Of a stretch of DNA of 64,000 bases, positions 7,986 through 18,756 are shown piece by piece; positions within the stretch are counted from its first letter, which is position 1, and each line of letters starts with the position of its first letter. The notes beneath the pieces are model-generated. The model did no database searches and was not told the origin of the DNA. It was given only the letters and a program-made list of their open reading frames with translations. The position numbers and the translations under genes were made by a program. Source of the stretch: Janthinobacterium fluminis (GTDB taxonomy: Bacteria > Pseudomonadota > Gammaproteobacteria > Burkholderiales > Burkholderiaceae_D); the NCBI RefSeq assembly GCF_028595325.1, contig NZ_JAQQXR010000003.1, positions 62,001 to 126,000 of the forward strand, written 5' to 3'.

Positions 7986-10388
7986 GTGAAGCTGCGCGAC
8001 TTGCGCATCGGCTGGCGCGTGCTGGTGCGGGAGCCGGCCTATTCGGCGGTGGTGGTGTGCGGCCTGGCGCTCGGCTTCGCCGCCTGCTTCCTGCTGCTCG
8101 GCCTGGTGCGCTACAGCATGGATTACGACAGCCATGTGCCGGACGCCGCGCGGGTGTTTGTCGTCAAGCAGCGCATCAACGTCTTCCCCCGCCCGGAATG
8201 GCAGACCCTGGCCGGCCTGGGCCTACGCGACGCCGCCCTGCACAGCGGCATGCCGCTGCAGGCCAGCATCGTCAAGGAACTGGAAACGCCGCTGCAACTG
8301 GGCGGGCGCCTGCACAAGGTCGACCTGTACGCCGTCGACCCGGCCTTCCAGCACATCTTCGGCATCGCGCCGCTGCAGGGCGACCTGGCGGCGGCGCTGA
8401 CGCGGCCGGACGGCCTGGCCCTGACGGCGCGCACCGCGCTCAGGCTGTTCGGCCGGCAGCCGGCGCTGGGCCAGCTGGTGCGCGTGGGCGAGGCGCCGCT
8501 GCGCGTGCAGGCCATCCTGCCCGATCCGCCGGCCAATACCACGCGTCCCTACGAGGCGCTGACCGGCAGCGGCAGCGCCGCCTGGCCGGAGCCGCAGCGC
8601 AGCGCCAGCTTCGCCAAGCGGGGCCGCGCCGAAATCTATGTGCGCGCCGGCGCCGGCGTGTCGGCGGCGGCGCTGACCCGGGCGCTGCAGGACGCCACCG
8701 ACCGCTCGCCGCAGGAAGCCATGGTGCGCGACAGCGCGATGGGCAAATCGCTGGCCGGCAGGCGCGTCACCGACATCGCCCTGCAGTCCCTGCCGCAGGT
8801 CTACTTCGACGCCGACCTTGCCGCCAGCCGCGCCGGCAAGCGCTACGGCGACAAGGGCCAGGTCTTCGGCCTGGCCGGGGTCGCGCTGCTGATCCTGCTG
8901 CTGGCGGCCACCAACTACGTCAACCTGGCCACCGTGCGCACCCTGCGGCGGCAGCGCGAAATCGGCGTGCGCAAGCTGCTCGGCGCCGGCGCCGCCCGCC
9001 TGGCGCGGCAATTCCTCGCCGAGTCGGCCCTGGTGGCGCTGCTGGCCACGCTGGCCGGACTGGTGCTGGCCTGGCTGGCGCTGCCCCTGTTCGCCGAGCT
9101 GCTCGGGCGCACGCTGGAGGGCTTTTTCACGCCGGCCCGCTGCGCCGCCGCACTCGCCTTCTGCTTGGCCACCGGCCTGCTGGCCGGCGCCTATCCGGCC
9201 TGGAGCGCCACCCGCGTGCGCCTGGGCCAGGCGCTGGCCGGGCGCGGCGGCGAAGCGGCCGGCGGCCTGTACTTGCGCCGCGTGCTCACCGTGCTGCAGT
9301 TCGCCGCGGCGATGGCGCTGAGCGGCAGCACGCTGGCGATCGCCTGGCAAGCCGACTATGCCAGCCACGCCCACCCGGGCTTCGACCCGGACGGCCTGCT
9401 GGTGCTGGACCTGCCGCCCAAGGCCGAGCCGGCCGGCGCGCTGGCCTTCGCCGAGGCGCTGGCGCGCCTTCCCGGCGTGCGCGGCGTGGCCGGCAGCCCG
9501 GAGGCGGTCGGGCGTGACGGCAAAAGCATCGTCGCCGGCCTGCGCCGGCCCGACGGCGACACCATGCGCATCGAGATGAAACCGGTCAGCCCGGCGTTTT
9601 TCGAGGTGTACCGCGTGGCGCCGCTCGCCGGGCGCCTGTTCGACCCGGCGCTGGACCGCGCCGACAGCGCCGTTGCCGTCGTCAACACGGCGGCGGCGCT
9701 GGCGCTGGGGTATCCGGACGCGCAAGCCGCCGTCGGCCAGATCCTGCCGGCCGAAGGGACGGCGCCGGCCCGCAGCATCGTCGGCGTCGCTCCGGACCTG
9801 CGCTACCGCACGCTGCGCGAGGCGGTGCAGCCGATGCTCTACCTGCCGCAGGCCAGCCCGCAGGTACTGACGGTGCGCAGCGCCGAGGCGCCGGCGCAGG
9901 CGCGGCAGCGCATCGAAGTCCTGTGGCGGCGCTACTTCCCCAACGACATGCCGGATATCGGCACGGCGCGCGCCATCTTCGCCGCCAACTACGCGGAAGA
10001 CCAGCGCCTGGCCGCCATGCTCGGCGTCGCCAGCCTGATCGCCGTCGCGCTGGCCGCTTTCGGCATCTATGTGCTGTCGGCCTACAGCGTGCAGCGGCGC
10101 CGCCGCGAAATCGTCCTGCGCAAGCTGCACGGCGCCGGCCGCGGCGCCATCGGCCGCCTGCTGGGGCGCGAATTCGCCGGCCTGATCGGCATCGGCGCGG
10201 CCTTGGGCCTGCCCCTCGCCGCGCTCGCCAACGAGCGCTACCTGGCCGGCTTCGTCGAACGCGCGCCTATCGGCCTGTGGCCGCTGCCGGCCGCGCTGGC
10301 GCTGGCCGCGCTGGTGGCCGCGCTGGCGACGGCGCGCCACACCGTCGCCGCGCTGCGCCTGGCGCCGCTGCTGGCGCTGCGCGACTGA
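7986..10388 (+). CDS. ABC transporter permease, double FtsX/MacB type
   Basis: 800-aa permease with two MacB-like halves. Each has a periplasmic core (about residues 45-280 and 460-670) and an FtsX transmembrane block (about 290-400 and 680-795), plus extra membrane spans near 20-40 and 430-450. The repeated signature RRREIGVRKLLGAGAARL / RRREIVLRKLHGAGRGAI marks both FtsX halves. Such proteins couple an ATPase to mechanotransmission or export of peptides, lipoproteins or antimicrobials. No ATPase gene accompanies it, so the partner must be elsewhere or shared. GTG 7986 starts nine bases after the SIMPL gene. Substrate unknown. Confidence 0.9.
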   Translation: MKLRDLRIGWRVLVREPAYSAVVVCGLALGFAACFLLLGLVRYSMDYDSHVPDAARVFVVKQRINVFPRPEWQTLAGLGLRDAALHSGMPLQASIVKELETPLQLGGRLHKVDLYAVDPAFQHIFGIAPLQGDLAAALTRPDGLALTARTALRLFGRQPALGQLVRVGEAPLRVQAILPDPPANTTRPYEALTGSGSAAWPEPQRSASFAKRGRAEIYVRAGAGVSAAALTRALQDATDRSPQEAMVRDSAMGKSLAGRRVTDIALQSLPQVYFDADLAASRAGKRYGDKGQVFGLAGVALLILLLAATNYVNLATVRTLRRQREIGVRKLLGAGAARLARQFLAESALVALLATLAGLVLAWLALPLFAELLGRTLEGFFTPARCAAALAFCLATGLLAGAYPAWSATRVRLGQALAGRGGEAAGGLYLRRVLTVLQFAAAMALSGSTLAIAWQADYASHAHPGFDPDGLLVLDLPPKAEPAGALAFAEALARLPGVRGVAGSPEAVGRDGKSIVAGLRRPDGDTMRIEMKPVSPAFFEVYRVAPLAGRLFDPALDRADSAVAVVNTAAALALGYPDAQAAVGQILPAEGTAPARSIVGVAPDLRYRTLREAVQPMLYLPQASPQVLTVRSAEAPAQARQRIEVLWRRYFPNDMPDIGTARAIFAANYAEDQRLAAMLGVASLIAVALAAFGIYVLSAYSVQRRRREIVLRKLHGAGRGAIGRLLGREFAGLIGIGAALGLPLAALANERYLAGFVERAPIGLWPLPAALALAALVAALATARHTVAALRLAPLLALRD

Positions 10389-10459
10389 GGCAAGGCGGAA
10401 ATATTGGGCAAGCGCGCCGGCATCGCCGATAATCGGGCTTTCGACGGCGCTGGATAACG

Positions 10460-11140
10460 ATGACAAAGCAAACGGCCCTGATGTCCTGGAGCGGCGGCAA
10501 GGACTCCTGTTTGGCCCTGTGGCGCGCCCGCCAGGCGGGGCTGGCGGTGCCGCTGCTGATCACGGCGATGGACGAAAGCGGAACGCGCGCCCGTTCCCAC
10601 GGGGTGCCGCCGGCCCTGCTGCAGGCGCAGGCGGCCAGCCTGGGCGCGCGGCTGCAGTGCTACCACGCCAGTTGGGCCGAGTACGAGGAAAAATTCATTG
10701 CCATGTTGCGCGCGGCGGCGGCCGAGGGCTACAGCCACGCGATATTCGGCGACATTGATCTGGCGCCGCATCGCGCCTGGGAGGAGAAGGTGTGCGCCGC
10801 CGCCGGCCTGACGGCCTTGCTGCCGCTATGGGGCGAAGCGCGCCGGCGCCTGGTTGACGAATTCATCGCCGCCGGCTTCAAGGCCGTCGTCGTGTGCGTC
10901 GACGGCCGCCACCTGCCGGCCGAGTTCTGCGGCCGCGAATTCGACGCCGCCTTCCTGGCCGACCTGCCGCCCGGCGTCGACGCCTGCGGCGAAAACGGCG
11001 AGTTCCACACCTTCGTCTACGACGGGCCGGCGTTCAGCGCGCCGGTGGCGCTGCGCCGCACCGACGTGCTGCGCTACGCGGCGCCAGCGCAACTGGGCGG
11101 CGCCACTTACTACTTCCAGCAGCTGGTGCCGCTGGATTAA
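10460..11140 (+). CDS. Dph6-related ATP pyrophosphatase (PP-loop)
   Basis: 226-aa PP-loop enzyme with the nucleotide-binding SGGKDS near residues 11-16, the YSHAIFGDIDL segment and the late CGENGEFHTFVYDGP motif diagnostic of the Dph6/DUF71 family. Eukaryotic and archaeal members amidate diphthine on EF-2; bacteria lack diphthamide, so the bacterial reaction is unknown and probably another ATP-driven amidation or adenylation. It stands alone, and its stop overlaps that of the convergent FKBP gene by four bases. Confidence 0.85.
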   Translation: MTKQTALMSWSGGKDSCLALWRARQAGLAVPLLITAMDESGTRARSHGVPPALLQAQAASLGARLQCYHASWAEYEEKFIAMLRAAAAEGYSHAIFGDIDLAPHRAWEEKVCAAAGLTALLPLWGEARRRLVDEFIAAGFKAVVVCVDGRHLPAEFCGREFDAAFLADLPPGVDACGENGEFHTFVYDGPAFSAPVALRRTDVLRYAAPAQLGGATYYFQQLVPLD

Positions 11141-11586
11141 TTCGTCACGGTCAACAGCTCGACCTCGAACACCAGGCCGGCATTCGGCGGAATCGAACCA
11201 TTGCCTCTCGCGCCATAGCCGTCCGCCGCAGTCAAGACCAGGGTGCGCTTGCCGCCCACCTTCATGCCGACGACGCCCTTGTCCCAACCCGGGATGACCT
11301 CGCCGGCGCCCAGCTTGAAGCCGAAGGACTTGTCGCCGCTGCTGTCGAACTGGCTGCCTTTGAAATTAGCCGCCTTGGAGCTGTACAGCCAGCCCGTGTA
11401 TTTCACCGTAACTTTGTTGTTGGTCGCCGCGACGGCGCCGCCGCCGACCAGGGTGTCGACCTGGCTGGAGGTAGCCGGTTGCTCGGCCGGTGCCGGCGTG
11501 GGCGTGGAACTACCGCCGCCACCGCCGCAGGCGCTCAGCGCGGCAACGCAAACCAGGGATGCAATAATGTGAAGCGTGGATTTCAT
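11137..11586 (-). CDS. FKBP-type peptidyl-prolyl isomerase lipoprotein
   Basis: 149-aa lipoprotein: signal peptide with lipobox LSAC, then a short Gly/Ser/Pro-rich linker and one FKBP domain (VTVKYTGWLYSS, FDSSGDKSFGFKLGAGEVIPGWDKGVVGMKVGGKRTL, YGARG, IPPNAGLVFEVELL). Key pocket residues Y, F, D, W and the closing FEVELL are present, so rotamase activity is likely. It probably acts as a folding helper anchored in the envelope. The gene is convergent with, and overlaps by four bases, the Dph6-like gene. Kup lies upstream on the same strand, 159 bases away, so it likely has its own promoter. Confidence 0.93.
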   Translation of the reverse strand: MKSTLHIIASLVCVAALSACGGGGGSSTPTPAPAEQPATSSQVDTLVGGGAVAATNNKVTVKYTGWLYSSKAANFKGSQFDSSGDKSFGFKLGAGEVIPGWDKGVVGMKVGGKRTLVLTAADGYGARGNGSIPPNAGLVFEVELLTVTN

Positions 11587-11745
11587 GAGTCTCCCAATAA
11601 CTTAGTCAATGGCCAGGCGCACCAATACGCCGACACAACACTAGTGTATCAGTGGAAACTTTGACAAAATGTAAGCATAAGTAAGCGCCGTGCAGGAATA
11701 CAACACCGGCCGCGCGCCCGGGCGGGCGGCGGCCGGCGGCGCGCC

Positions 11746-13620
11746 TTAGATTTCGACCTGGGTGCCCAGCTCGATCACCCGGTTGCTCGGGATCTGGTAG
11801 TAGTCGGCGGCGCCGCGGGCGTTGCGCGACATGGCCACGAACAGGTGCTCGCGCCACGGCGCCATGCCCTGGCCCGGCGTCGAAATGACGGTCTGGCGGG
11901 CGATGAAGAAGGACGTCTCCATCATCTCGAACTGCAGGCCGTGCGCCTCGCACAGCGCCATCACGCGGGGAATGTCGGGCTCGTCCTTGAAGCCGTAGTG
12001 CACATTGATCTGGTAGCACTGGTGGCCAAGGTCGAGCACGCGCACCTGCCCGGACGGCGGCACCCACGGCTCCTCCAGCATGAACACCGTCAGGAAGACC
12101 ACGCGCTCGTGCAGCACCTTGTTGTGCGACAGATTGTGCAGCAAGGCGTGCGGCACGCCGTCGCTTTCGCCGCGCAGGAAGATCGCCGTGCCCGGCACCC
12201 GCGTGGGCGGCGCGATGAACAACGAGGCCAGGAAATCGTCGAGCGGAATGGCGTGCTTCTCCAGGTTCTGGAACACCAGCTGGCGGCCGCGCTTCCAGGT
12301 CAGCATGACGATGAACAGCACCGAGCCCAGCAGCAGCGGGAACCAGCCGCCATGGAACAGCTTGAGCGCGCTGGCCGAGAAGAACATCAGGTCGATGGCG
12401 ATGAAGAAGGTGGTCGCGGCCCAGCACAGCGCCAGGTTCATCTTCCAGCGGTAGCGGATGACGAAGAAGGTCAGCACCGTGGTCGACAGCATCGTCGCCG
12501 TCACGGCGATGCCGTAGGCGGCCGCCAGATTTTCCGAGGAACCGAAGCCGATCACAGCCAGCAGCACGACGATCAACTGCAGCCAGTTAATGGCCGGGAT
12601 ATAAATCTGCCCGATCTCGCTCTCGGAGGTGTGCAGCACGCGCATGCGCGGCAGGAAACCCAGCGCGATGGCCTGCTTGGTCATCGAGAAGGTGCCGGAA
12701 ATGGTCGCCTGCGAGGCGATCACCGTGGCCATCGTCGACAGGATCACCAGCGGATAGACGCTCCAGGCGCCCAATTGCTGGTAAAAGGGATTCGAAATGG
12801 CCTCGGGATGGGCTAGCAGCAACCCGCCCTGCCCCAGATAATTCAGCGCCAGCGCCGGGAAGGCGATCAGGAACCAGGCCATGCGGATCGGCTTCTTGCC
12901 GAAATGGCCCATGTCGGCGTACAGCGCCTCGGCGCCGGTGAAGGCCAGCACCACGGCGCCCAGCGCGACGAAGGCGATCAGGCGGTTCTCGTTGAGGAAG
13001 CTGAGGGCGTACCAGGGATTGAGCGCGGCCAGGATCTGCGGCTGGTCGACGATATTGACGATGCCCATGCCGGCCAGCGTGCCGAACCACAGCACCATGA
13101 TGGGCGCGAACCAGCGGCCGATGCCGGCGGTGCCGTGCGACTGCACCGCATACAGCGCCACCAGCACCAAGATCGTCAGCGGCACGACATACGGCTTCAT
13201 GGCCGGCGTGGCCACTTCCAGGCCCTCGATCGCCGACAGCACGGAAATGGCCGGCGTAATCACACTATCGCCGTAAAACAAGGTGGCGCCGAACACGCCG
13301 GTCAACATCAGCGGGAAATGCCAGCGCGACAGCTTGCTGACGGAAGACAGCGCCAGCGCCATCAGCGCCATGATGCCGCCCTCGCCGCGGTTATCCGCGC
13401 GCAACACCAGCGTGACATACTTCAGCGAAATAATGACCGTCAACCCCCAGAAAATCAGCGACACGATGCCCAGCAGATTATTCGGGTTCAACACCAGACC
13501 ATGCTCAGGGGCAAAAACGGTCTTCAAAGTGTACAGGGGGCTGGTGCCGATATCGCCGTAGACGATACCGACGGCGGCCAGCGTCAGGGCGACGAGGCTG
13601 CTTTTTTTCTGTTGCGTCAA
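11746..13620 (-). CDS. kup: Low-affinity potassium transport protein Kup
   Basis: 624-aa H+/K+ symporter of the KUP/HAK/KT family. The N-terminus TQQKKSSLVALTLAAVGIVYGDIGTSPLYTLK is a near-perfect family match, with about 12 membrane segments to residue 430 and a cytosolic C-terminal domain. A TTG start at 13620 fits the family's N-terminus and usual 622-628 aa length; in-frame extension to 13680 adds unconserved residues. A weak GGGTG precedes it. The protein imports K+ at low pH or low osmolarity. It is transcribed alone, and the divergent gap to rarD contains a long inverted repeat. Confidence 0.94.
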   Translation of the reverse strand: MTQQKKSSLVALTLAAVGIVYGDIGTSPLYTLKTVFAPEHGLVLNPNNLLGIVSLIFWGLTVIISLKYVTLVLRADNRGEGGIMALMALALSSVSKLSRWHFPLMLTGVFGATLFYGDSVITPAISVLSAIEGLEVATPAMKPYVVPLTILVLVALYAVQSHGTAGIGRWFAPIMVLWFGTLAGMGIVNIVDQPQILAALNPWYALSFLNENRLIAFVALGAVVLAFTGAEALYADMGHFGKKPIRMAWFLIAFPALALNYLGQGGLLLAHPEAISNPFYQQLGAWSVYPLVILSTMATVIASQATISGTFSMTKQAIALGFLPRMRVLHTSESEIGQIYIPAINWLQLIVVLLAVIGFGSSENLAAAYGIAVTATMLSTTVLTFFVIRYRWKMNLALCWAATTFFIAIDLMFFSASALKLFHGGWFPLLLGSVLFIVMLTWKRGRQLVFQNLEKHAIPLDDFLASLFIAPPTRVPGTAIFLRGESDGVPHALLHNLSHNKVLHERVVFLTVFMLEEPWVPPSGQVRVLDLGHQCYQINVHYGFKDEPDIPRVMALCEAHGLQFEMMETSFFIARQTVISTPGQGMAPWREHLFVAMSRNARGAADYYQIPSNRVIELGTQVEI

Positions 13621-13791
13621 GATTGCACCCGGGTTTGTTTTGTTGCATTGCACAATAAAAGATGCATTCGCAAATAGCAAGAATATTTTGGCATGGAGTA
13701 AACAGCGGGAAATGGTTCAACAAGCGCCATTCTAACCCTGTGGCCCAATCTGGCGACCGGCCTTTTTTCCCCGCCGGCAAGCCTACAACAA

Positions 13792-13860
13792 AACCGCCAT
13801 GTCTAGACCTGACCCCAGTATCGCAATACGCCCCTGGGGTCAGGTCTAGACATGGCGGTT
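13792..13860. repeat. Dispersed inverted-repeat element, copy 1
   Basis: Perfect 27-nt arms (13792-13818 and 13834-13860; arm begins AACCGCCATGTCTAGACCTG) around a 15-nt loop. It sits between kup and rarD, which diverge. The arm core is identical to two other copies in this window (39855-39923 and 60910-60983). Each arm contains the palindrome GTCTAGAC. It could form a strong hairpin on either strand. It resembles REP/BIME-type repeats; no transposase gene is nearby. Confidence 0.9.
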
Positions 13861-13927
13861 GCGCTTCGGCAGCGCGCGCTTATTTGGGCGATAATCGTTT
13901 CCTTCCAGCCCTTTTTTGATCGTGTTT

Positions 13928-14815
13928 ATGAATCCAGGCATAGTCTTCGCCGCCCTCGCGTTTTTGAGCTGGGGCTTGTTTCCGCTGTATTTTCATGCGC
14001 TCGGCGCGGTGCCGCCCCTGGAGATTCTCGCGCATCGGATGTTGTGGTCGCTATTGTTCCTCGGCATAGTGCTGACGGTGCGCCGCCAGTGGGGCTGGCT
14101 GCGCCCGCTGGCGCGCCAGCCGCGCGTCGTCGCCGGTTTCGTCGCCAGCGCGTTTTTGTTGTCGGGGAATTGGTTCATTTATATCTGGGCCGTCAATCAT
14201 GGCCATGTGATCGACGCCAGCCTCGGTTATTTCATTACGCCGCTGTTGAATGTGATGCTGGGCTTTTTGCTCCTGCATGAGCGCCCCCGCCGCCTGCAGT
14301 GGATCGCCATCGGCCTGGCCGGCTGCGGCGTCGCCTGGCTGGCCTTGCAGACGGGGCAGATGCCGTGGATCGCGCTGGCGCTGGCCGCCACCTTCGCCGG
14401 CTATGGCTTGTTGCGCAAGACGGCCGCGCTCGGCCCGCTTGAGGGGCTGTCTTTCGAGACGCTGATTCTGTTTCCGCTGGCGCTGGCCTATGTGCTGTGG
14501 CTCAGCTGGCACGGCCAGAATTCCTTCTTGACGACCCAGTCCGACGCCACCCGCTGGCTGCTGGCCGCGTCCGGCCCCATCACGGCCGTGCCGCTGCTGC
14601 TGTTTGCCGCCGGCGCGCGCCGCCTGCCGCTGTCGGTGCTCGGCCTGTTCCAGTATATTTCGCCGACGATGCAGTTTTTGCTGGGCGTGTGGCTGTTCCG
14701 CGAAGCTTTCTCGGCCGAGCGCATGACGGGTTTCCTGGCGATCTGGGCCGCGCTGGCCCTGTACGCGGCCGAGGGTTTGTGGAAGTCGCGCCGCCCCGCC
14801 GTGGCCGCCGCTTGA
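13928..14815 (+). CDS. rarD: RarD-type EamA-family transporter
   Basis: 295-aa integral membrane protein of the drug/metabolite transporter superfamily with ten predicted helices in two EamA repeats. The RarD subgroup is recognised by [51 protein letters not shown] and [17 protein letters not shown]. RarD was named for chloramphenicol sensitivity in Pseudomonas; its substrate is unknown. ATG 13928 gives the conserved MNPGIVFA start. The gene stands alone between the inverted repeat and ettA. Confidence 0.88.
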   Translation: [295 protein letters not shown]

Positions 14816-14904
14816 TCCGCACCGCCCTTTGCCGCTTATGAGCTAGCTGGAACAGGGCGTTTATCGTATCCTGTCCGTCTTTGTTGATCACCCGAGATAC
14901 CGCA

Positions 14905-16572
<1,668 letters not shown>

Positions 16573-16608
16573 TACAGGGGCCGCCAGCCGGCGGCGCGGC
16601 CCACATAG

Positions 16609-16637
16609 CCCGACGGCTCCGCAAGGGAGCCGTCGGG
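16609..16637. terminator. Bidirectional terminator hairpin after ettA
   Basis: A perfect 12-bp stem (CCCGACGGCTCC at 16609-16620, complement at 16626-16637) with a 5-nt loop lies between the convergent ettA and outer-membrane protein genes. The following T tract is weak. Confidence 0.7.
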
Positions 16638-16677
16638 TGTTGCTGTCGGGCGGGCCGGGCGGCCCGCCCCGCGTCCA

Positions 16678-17256
16678 TTAGAAGTTGTAACGGGCGCCCA
16701 GAGCCAGTGCGGTCGCCTTGTGGCCGTAGCTGGCGCTCTTGCCGAAATGTTCCAATTCGGCGCTCAAGGAAATGTTCTTGTTGAGCGCGTATTGTGCGCC
16801 GACCGAAGCGTACAAGCCGGTTTTGTTGTCGGTTTTCGACAAGCCCGACGCCGCACCGGTGCCGCTGATGCTGTCGCGGTTGCGGGCCACGCCCAGCTTG
16901 CCGAATACGCCGAACTGTTCATTGATCGGCATCGTCGCCTTGCCGGCGATATAGTAGCCGCGGGTCTTCGCATCGATTTTGCCGTTCACGCCATTTTGCA
17001 CATAGCTGTAGCTTTTGCTGCCAAAATTGGCGAAACCACCTTCAACTGCCCAGGTCTTATCGAATTCATAGCCGGCGAACAGTTTCCCGCCGACCTTGTA
17101 AGAACTGCGGTCGCCGCCGCTGCTGACATTCGGCACGTCGAATTTATAACGGCCCGTGGTCACGCCGGCGCCCACATAAGCGCCCTCGGCATGAGCGATC
17201 GAGATACTCGACAGGGCTGCGACAGAAGCAATCACTGCAAAAAAGATTTTTTTCAT
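16678..17256 (-). CDS. Outer-membrane beta-barrel protein
   Basis: 192-aa small porin-like protein: signal peptide (MKKIFFAVIASVAALSSISIAHA), about eight alternating amphipathic strands rich in Gly/Tyr, and a C-terminal phenylalanine (ALGARYNF) that signals BAM insertion. It belongs to the OmpA-like / OMP_b-brl superfamily. No peptidoglycan-binding domain is present, so a structural or adhesion role rather than cell-wall anchoring is likely. The upstream gap is AT-rich and contains a 10-bp direct repeat spaced by 20 bp, suggesting regulated expression. Confidence 0.85.
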   Translation of the reverse strand: MKKIFFAVIASVAALSSISIAHAEGAYVGAGVTTGRYKFDVPNVSSGGDRSSYKVGGKLFAGYEFDKTWAVEGGFANFGSKSYSYVQNGVNGKIDAKTRGYYIAGKATMPINEQFGVFGKLGVARNRDSISGTGAASGLSKTDNKTGLYASVGAQYALNKNISLSAELEHFGKSASYGHKATALALGARYNF

Positions 17257-17470
17257 AATGCATACTCTTTCAAAGAATTTTCAGTGGACTCGCGGGGTTT
17301 TCGCAGTTCAGTGAAGTGCGATGTGCTCAAGATAGCATCGGGAAAAAAGCAAGTCCTACCGCAAATGGTAAGAAATGTGACGAAATGTAAGCCGCATTTC
17401 TTTACTGGAAAGATATTTTTCTTACTGGAAATAGCACTAAATTCCAGCAATAGCTGAAAAATGAACGAAG

Positions 17471-18061
17471 TTACAGGATATTGCGGAAAGTGAGGTTGAC
17501 GCGGGGGCCGCAGGGCCGGCTTTCCTTGTTGATACCGTGGCGCCAATTACTTTGCGTCATACCTGCCATCAGTAACAGGCTGCTGTCGCGCAGCGACAAC
17601 CTCAATGTCGTCGGCAAGCGCTTGTGCTTCAGGATGAAAGTGCGCGGCGCGCCAAAACTGAGCGAGGCGATGGCCGGTTGCGGCCCCAGCTCGCTCTCAT
17701 CGTCGCTGTGGAAACCCATGCTGTCGCGTTCGTCGCGGTAGTAATTGAGCAGCACGCTGTTGAAGCGGCGGCCGGTGGCGCGCTCGACGGCGGCTTTCAG
17801 CAGCAGTTGCAAGGGGGTGAAGGGCTGCGGCTCCAGCGTCATGCCGGAATAACGGTAACGGGCCTCGCCATGCCAGGCCGTCAGGCGCGGTTGCGCATGG
17901 CGCTTGCCCCACAGCATGATGTGCTCGCTGCGCCAGTCGGTCTCGGCAATCAGCTGGGCCAGCATATCGCCTTCGGGCAAGGCCAGCCGCTGCAGAAAAT
18001 ACAACTCGCCATCCGCAATGGGAATCGGCGTCAATGTGTCGCTTGCAGAAAATAAATCCAT
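17471..18061 (-). CDS. AlkB-like 2-oxoglutarate/Fe(II) dioxygenase
   Basis: 196-aa DNA/RNA alkylation-repair dioxygenase of the ALKBH2/3-like bacterial group. Iron ligands appear as HSD in GFHSDDESEL and a distal His in NWRHGINK; the 2-oxoglutarate Arg is in RVNLTFRNI. The NYYRDERDSMGFHSD and LSFGAPRTFILKHK motifs match. The enzyme removes 1-methyladenine and 3-methylcytosine by oxidation. The gene is monocistronic on this strand. Confidence 0.92.
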   Translation of the reverse strand: MDLFSASDTLTPIPIADGELYFLQRLALPEGDMLAQLIAETDWRSEHIMLWGKRHAQPRLTAWHGEARYRYSGMTLEPQPFTPLQLLLKAAVERATGRRFNSVLLNYYRDERDSMGFHSDDESELGPQPAIASLSFGAPRTFILKHKRLPTTLRLSLRDSSLLLMAGMTQSNWRHGINKESRPCGPRVNLTFRNIL

Positions 18062-18126
18062 GGTGGGTCAAACCGGAAGGGGCGAACGGCTATCATAAAC
18101 CCGTGCCATCAAACCCGGAGCCGAGC

Positions 18127-18702
18127 ATGAAAAAACGCCAATTCCTCACCGCCGCCGCACTGGCCGGCGCCGCCCTGCCCGCTCGCGCGCAAGGCGCGCC
18201 GGCACACGTGCGCGGTCCGGCGCTGCTGACGCTGACGGGCGCCGTCGGCAAGGTCAACCGCCCGCGCTTCGATCCGCTGCGCGACCAGATGATGCACAAG
18301 CAAAAAATCAGCTTCGAACGCGCCTATGCCTTCGATTTCGATGCCCTTGCGGCCTTGCCGGCGCACACCATCAAACCGACGCTGGAATACGACGGCAAGA
18401 CGCACGTGCTGCGCGGTCCCCTGCTGGTCGAGGTGTTGGCGGCGGCCGGCGCCGGCGCGGCCGCCACGCTGGTGCTGCGGGCGGTCGACGGCTATGCCGT
18501 GTCGCTGCCCCTGGCGCAGGCGCGCGCGCAAGGCTTCATCGTCGCCACCCATCTGGACGGCGAGGCAATGGCGCTGGGAGGTTTGGGGCCGCTATGGGCC
18601 GTGTATGACGCGGACCGGGTGCCCGCGATGGCGGCGCGGCCGCTGGCCGAGCGCTTCGCCCTGTGCCCGTGGGCGCTGTACCACATCGACATCCAGATCT
18701 AG
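18127..18702 (+). CDS. Molybdopterin-oxidoreductase-fold exported protein
   Basis: 191-aa protein with a signal peptide (MKKRQFLTAAALAGAALPARAQ) whose KRxF start resembles a degenerate Tat motif. The mature part shows the reduced sulfite-oxidase-like domain common in short periplasmic proteins: LTLTGAVGKVNR, TLEYDGKTHVLRGPLLVEVL, VDGYAVSLPLAQARAQG, GPLWAVYDADR. The cofactor-binding cysteine of full sulfite oxidases is not evident, so cofactor binding is doubtful. The start is ATG 18127, just after a GAGC sequence. Reaction unknown. Confidence 0.7.
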   Translation: MKKRQFLTAAALAGAALPARAQGAPAHVRGPALLTLTGAVGKVNRPRFDPLRDQMMHKQKISFERAYAFDFDALAALPAHTIKPTLEYDGKTHVLRGPLLVEVLAAAGAGAAATLVLRAVDGYAVSLPLAQARAQGFIVATHLDGEAMALGGLGPLWAVYDADRVPAMAARPLAERFALCPWALYHIDIQI

Positions 18703-18756
18703 CCATACGGCGGAACCGAACGGCGGGGCCGTGTGGCCCCGCAGGACTGCCGCCGT

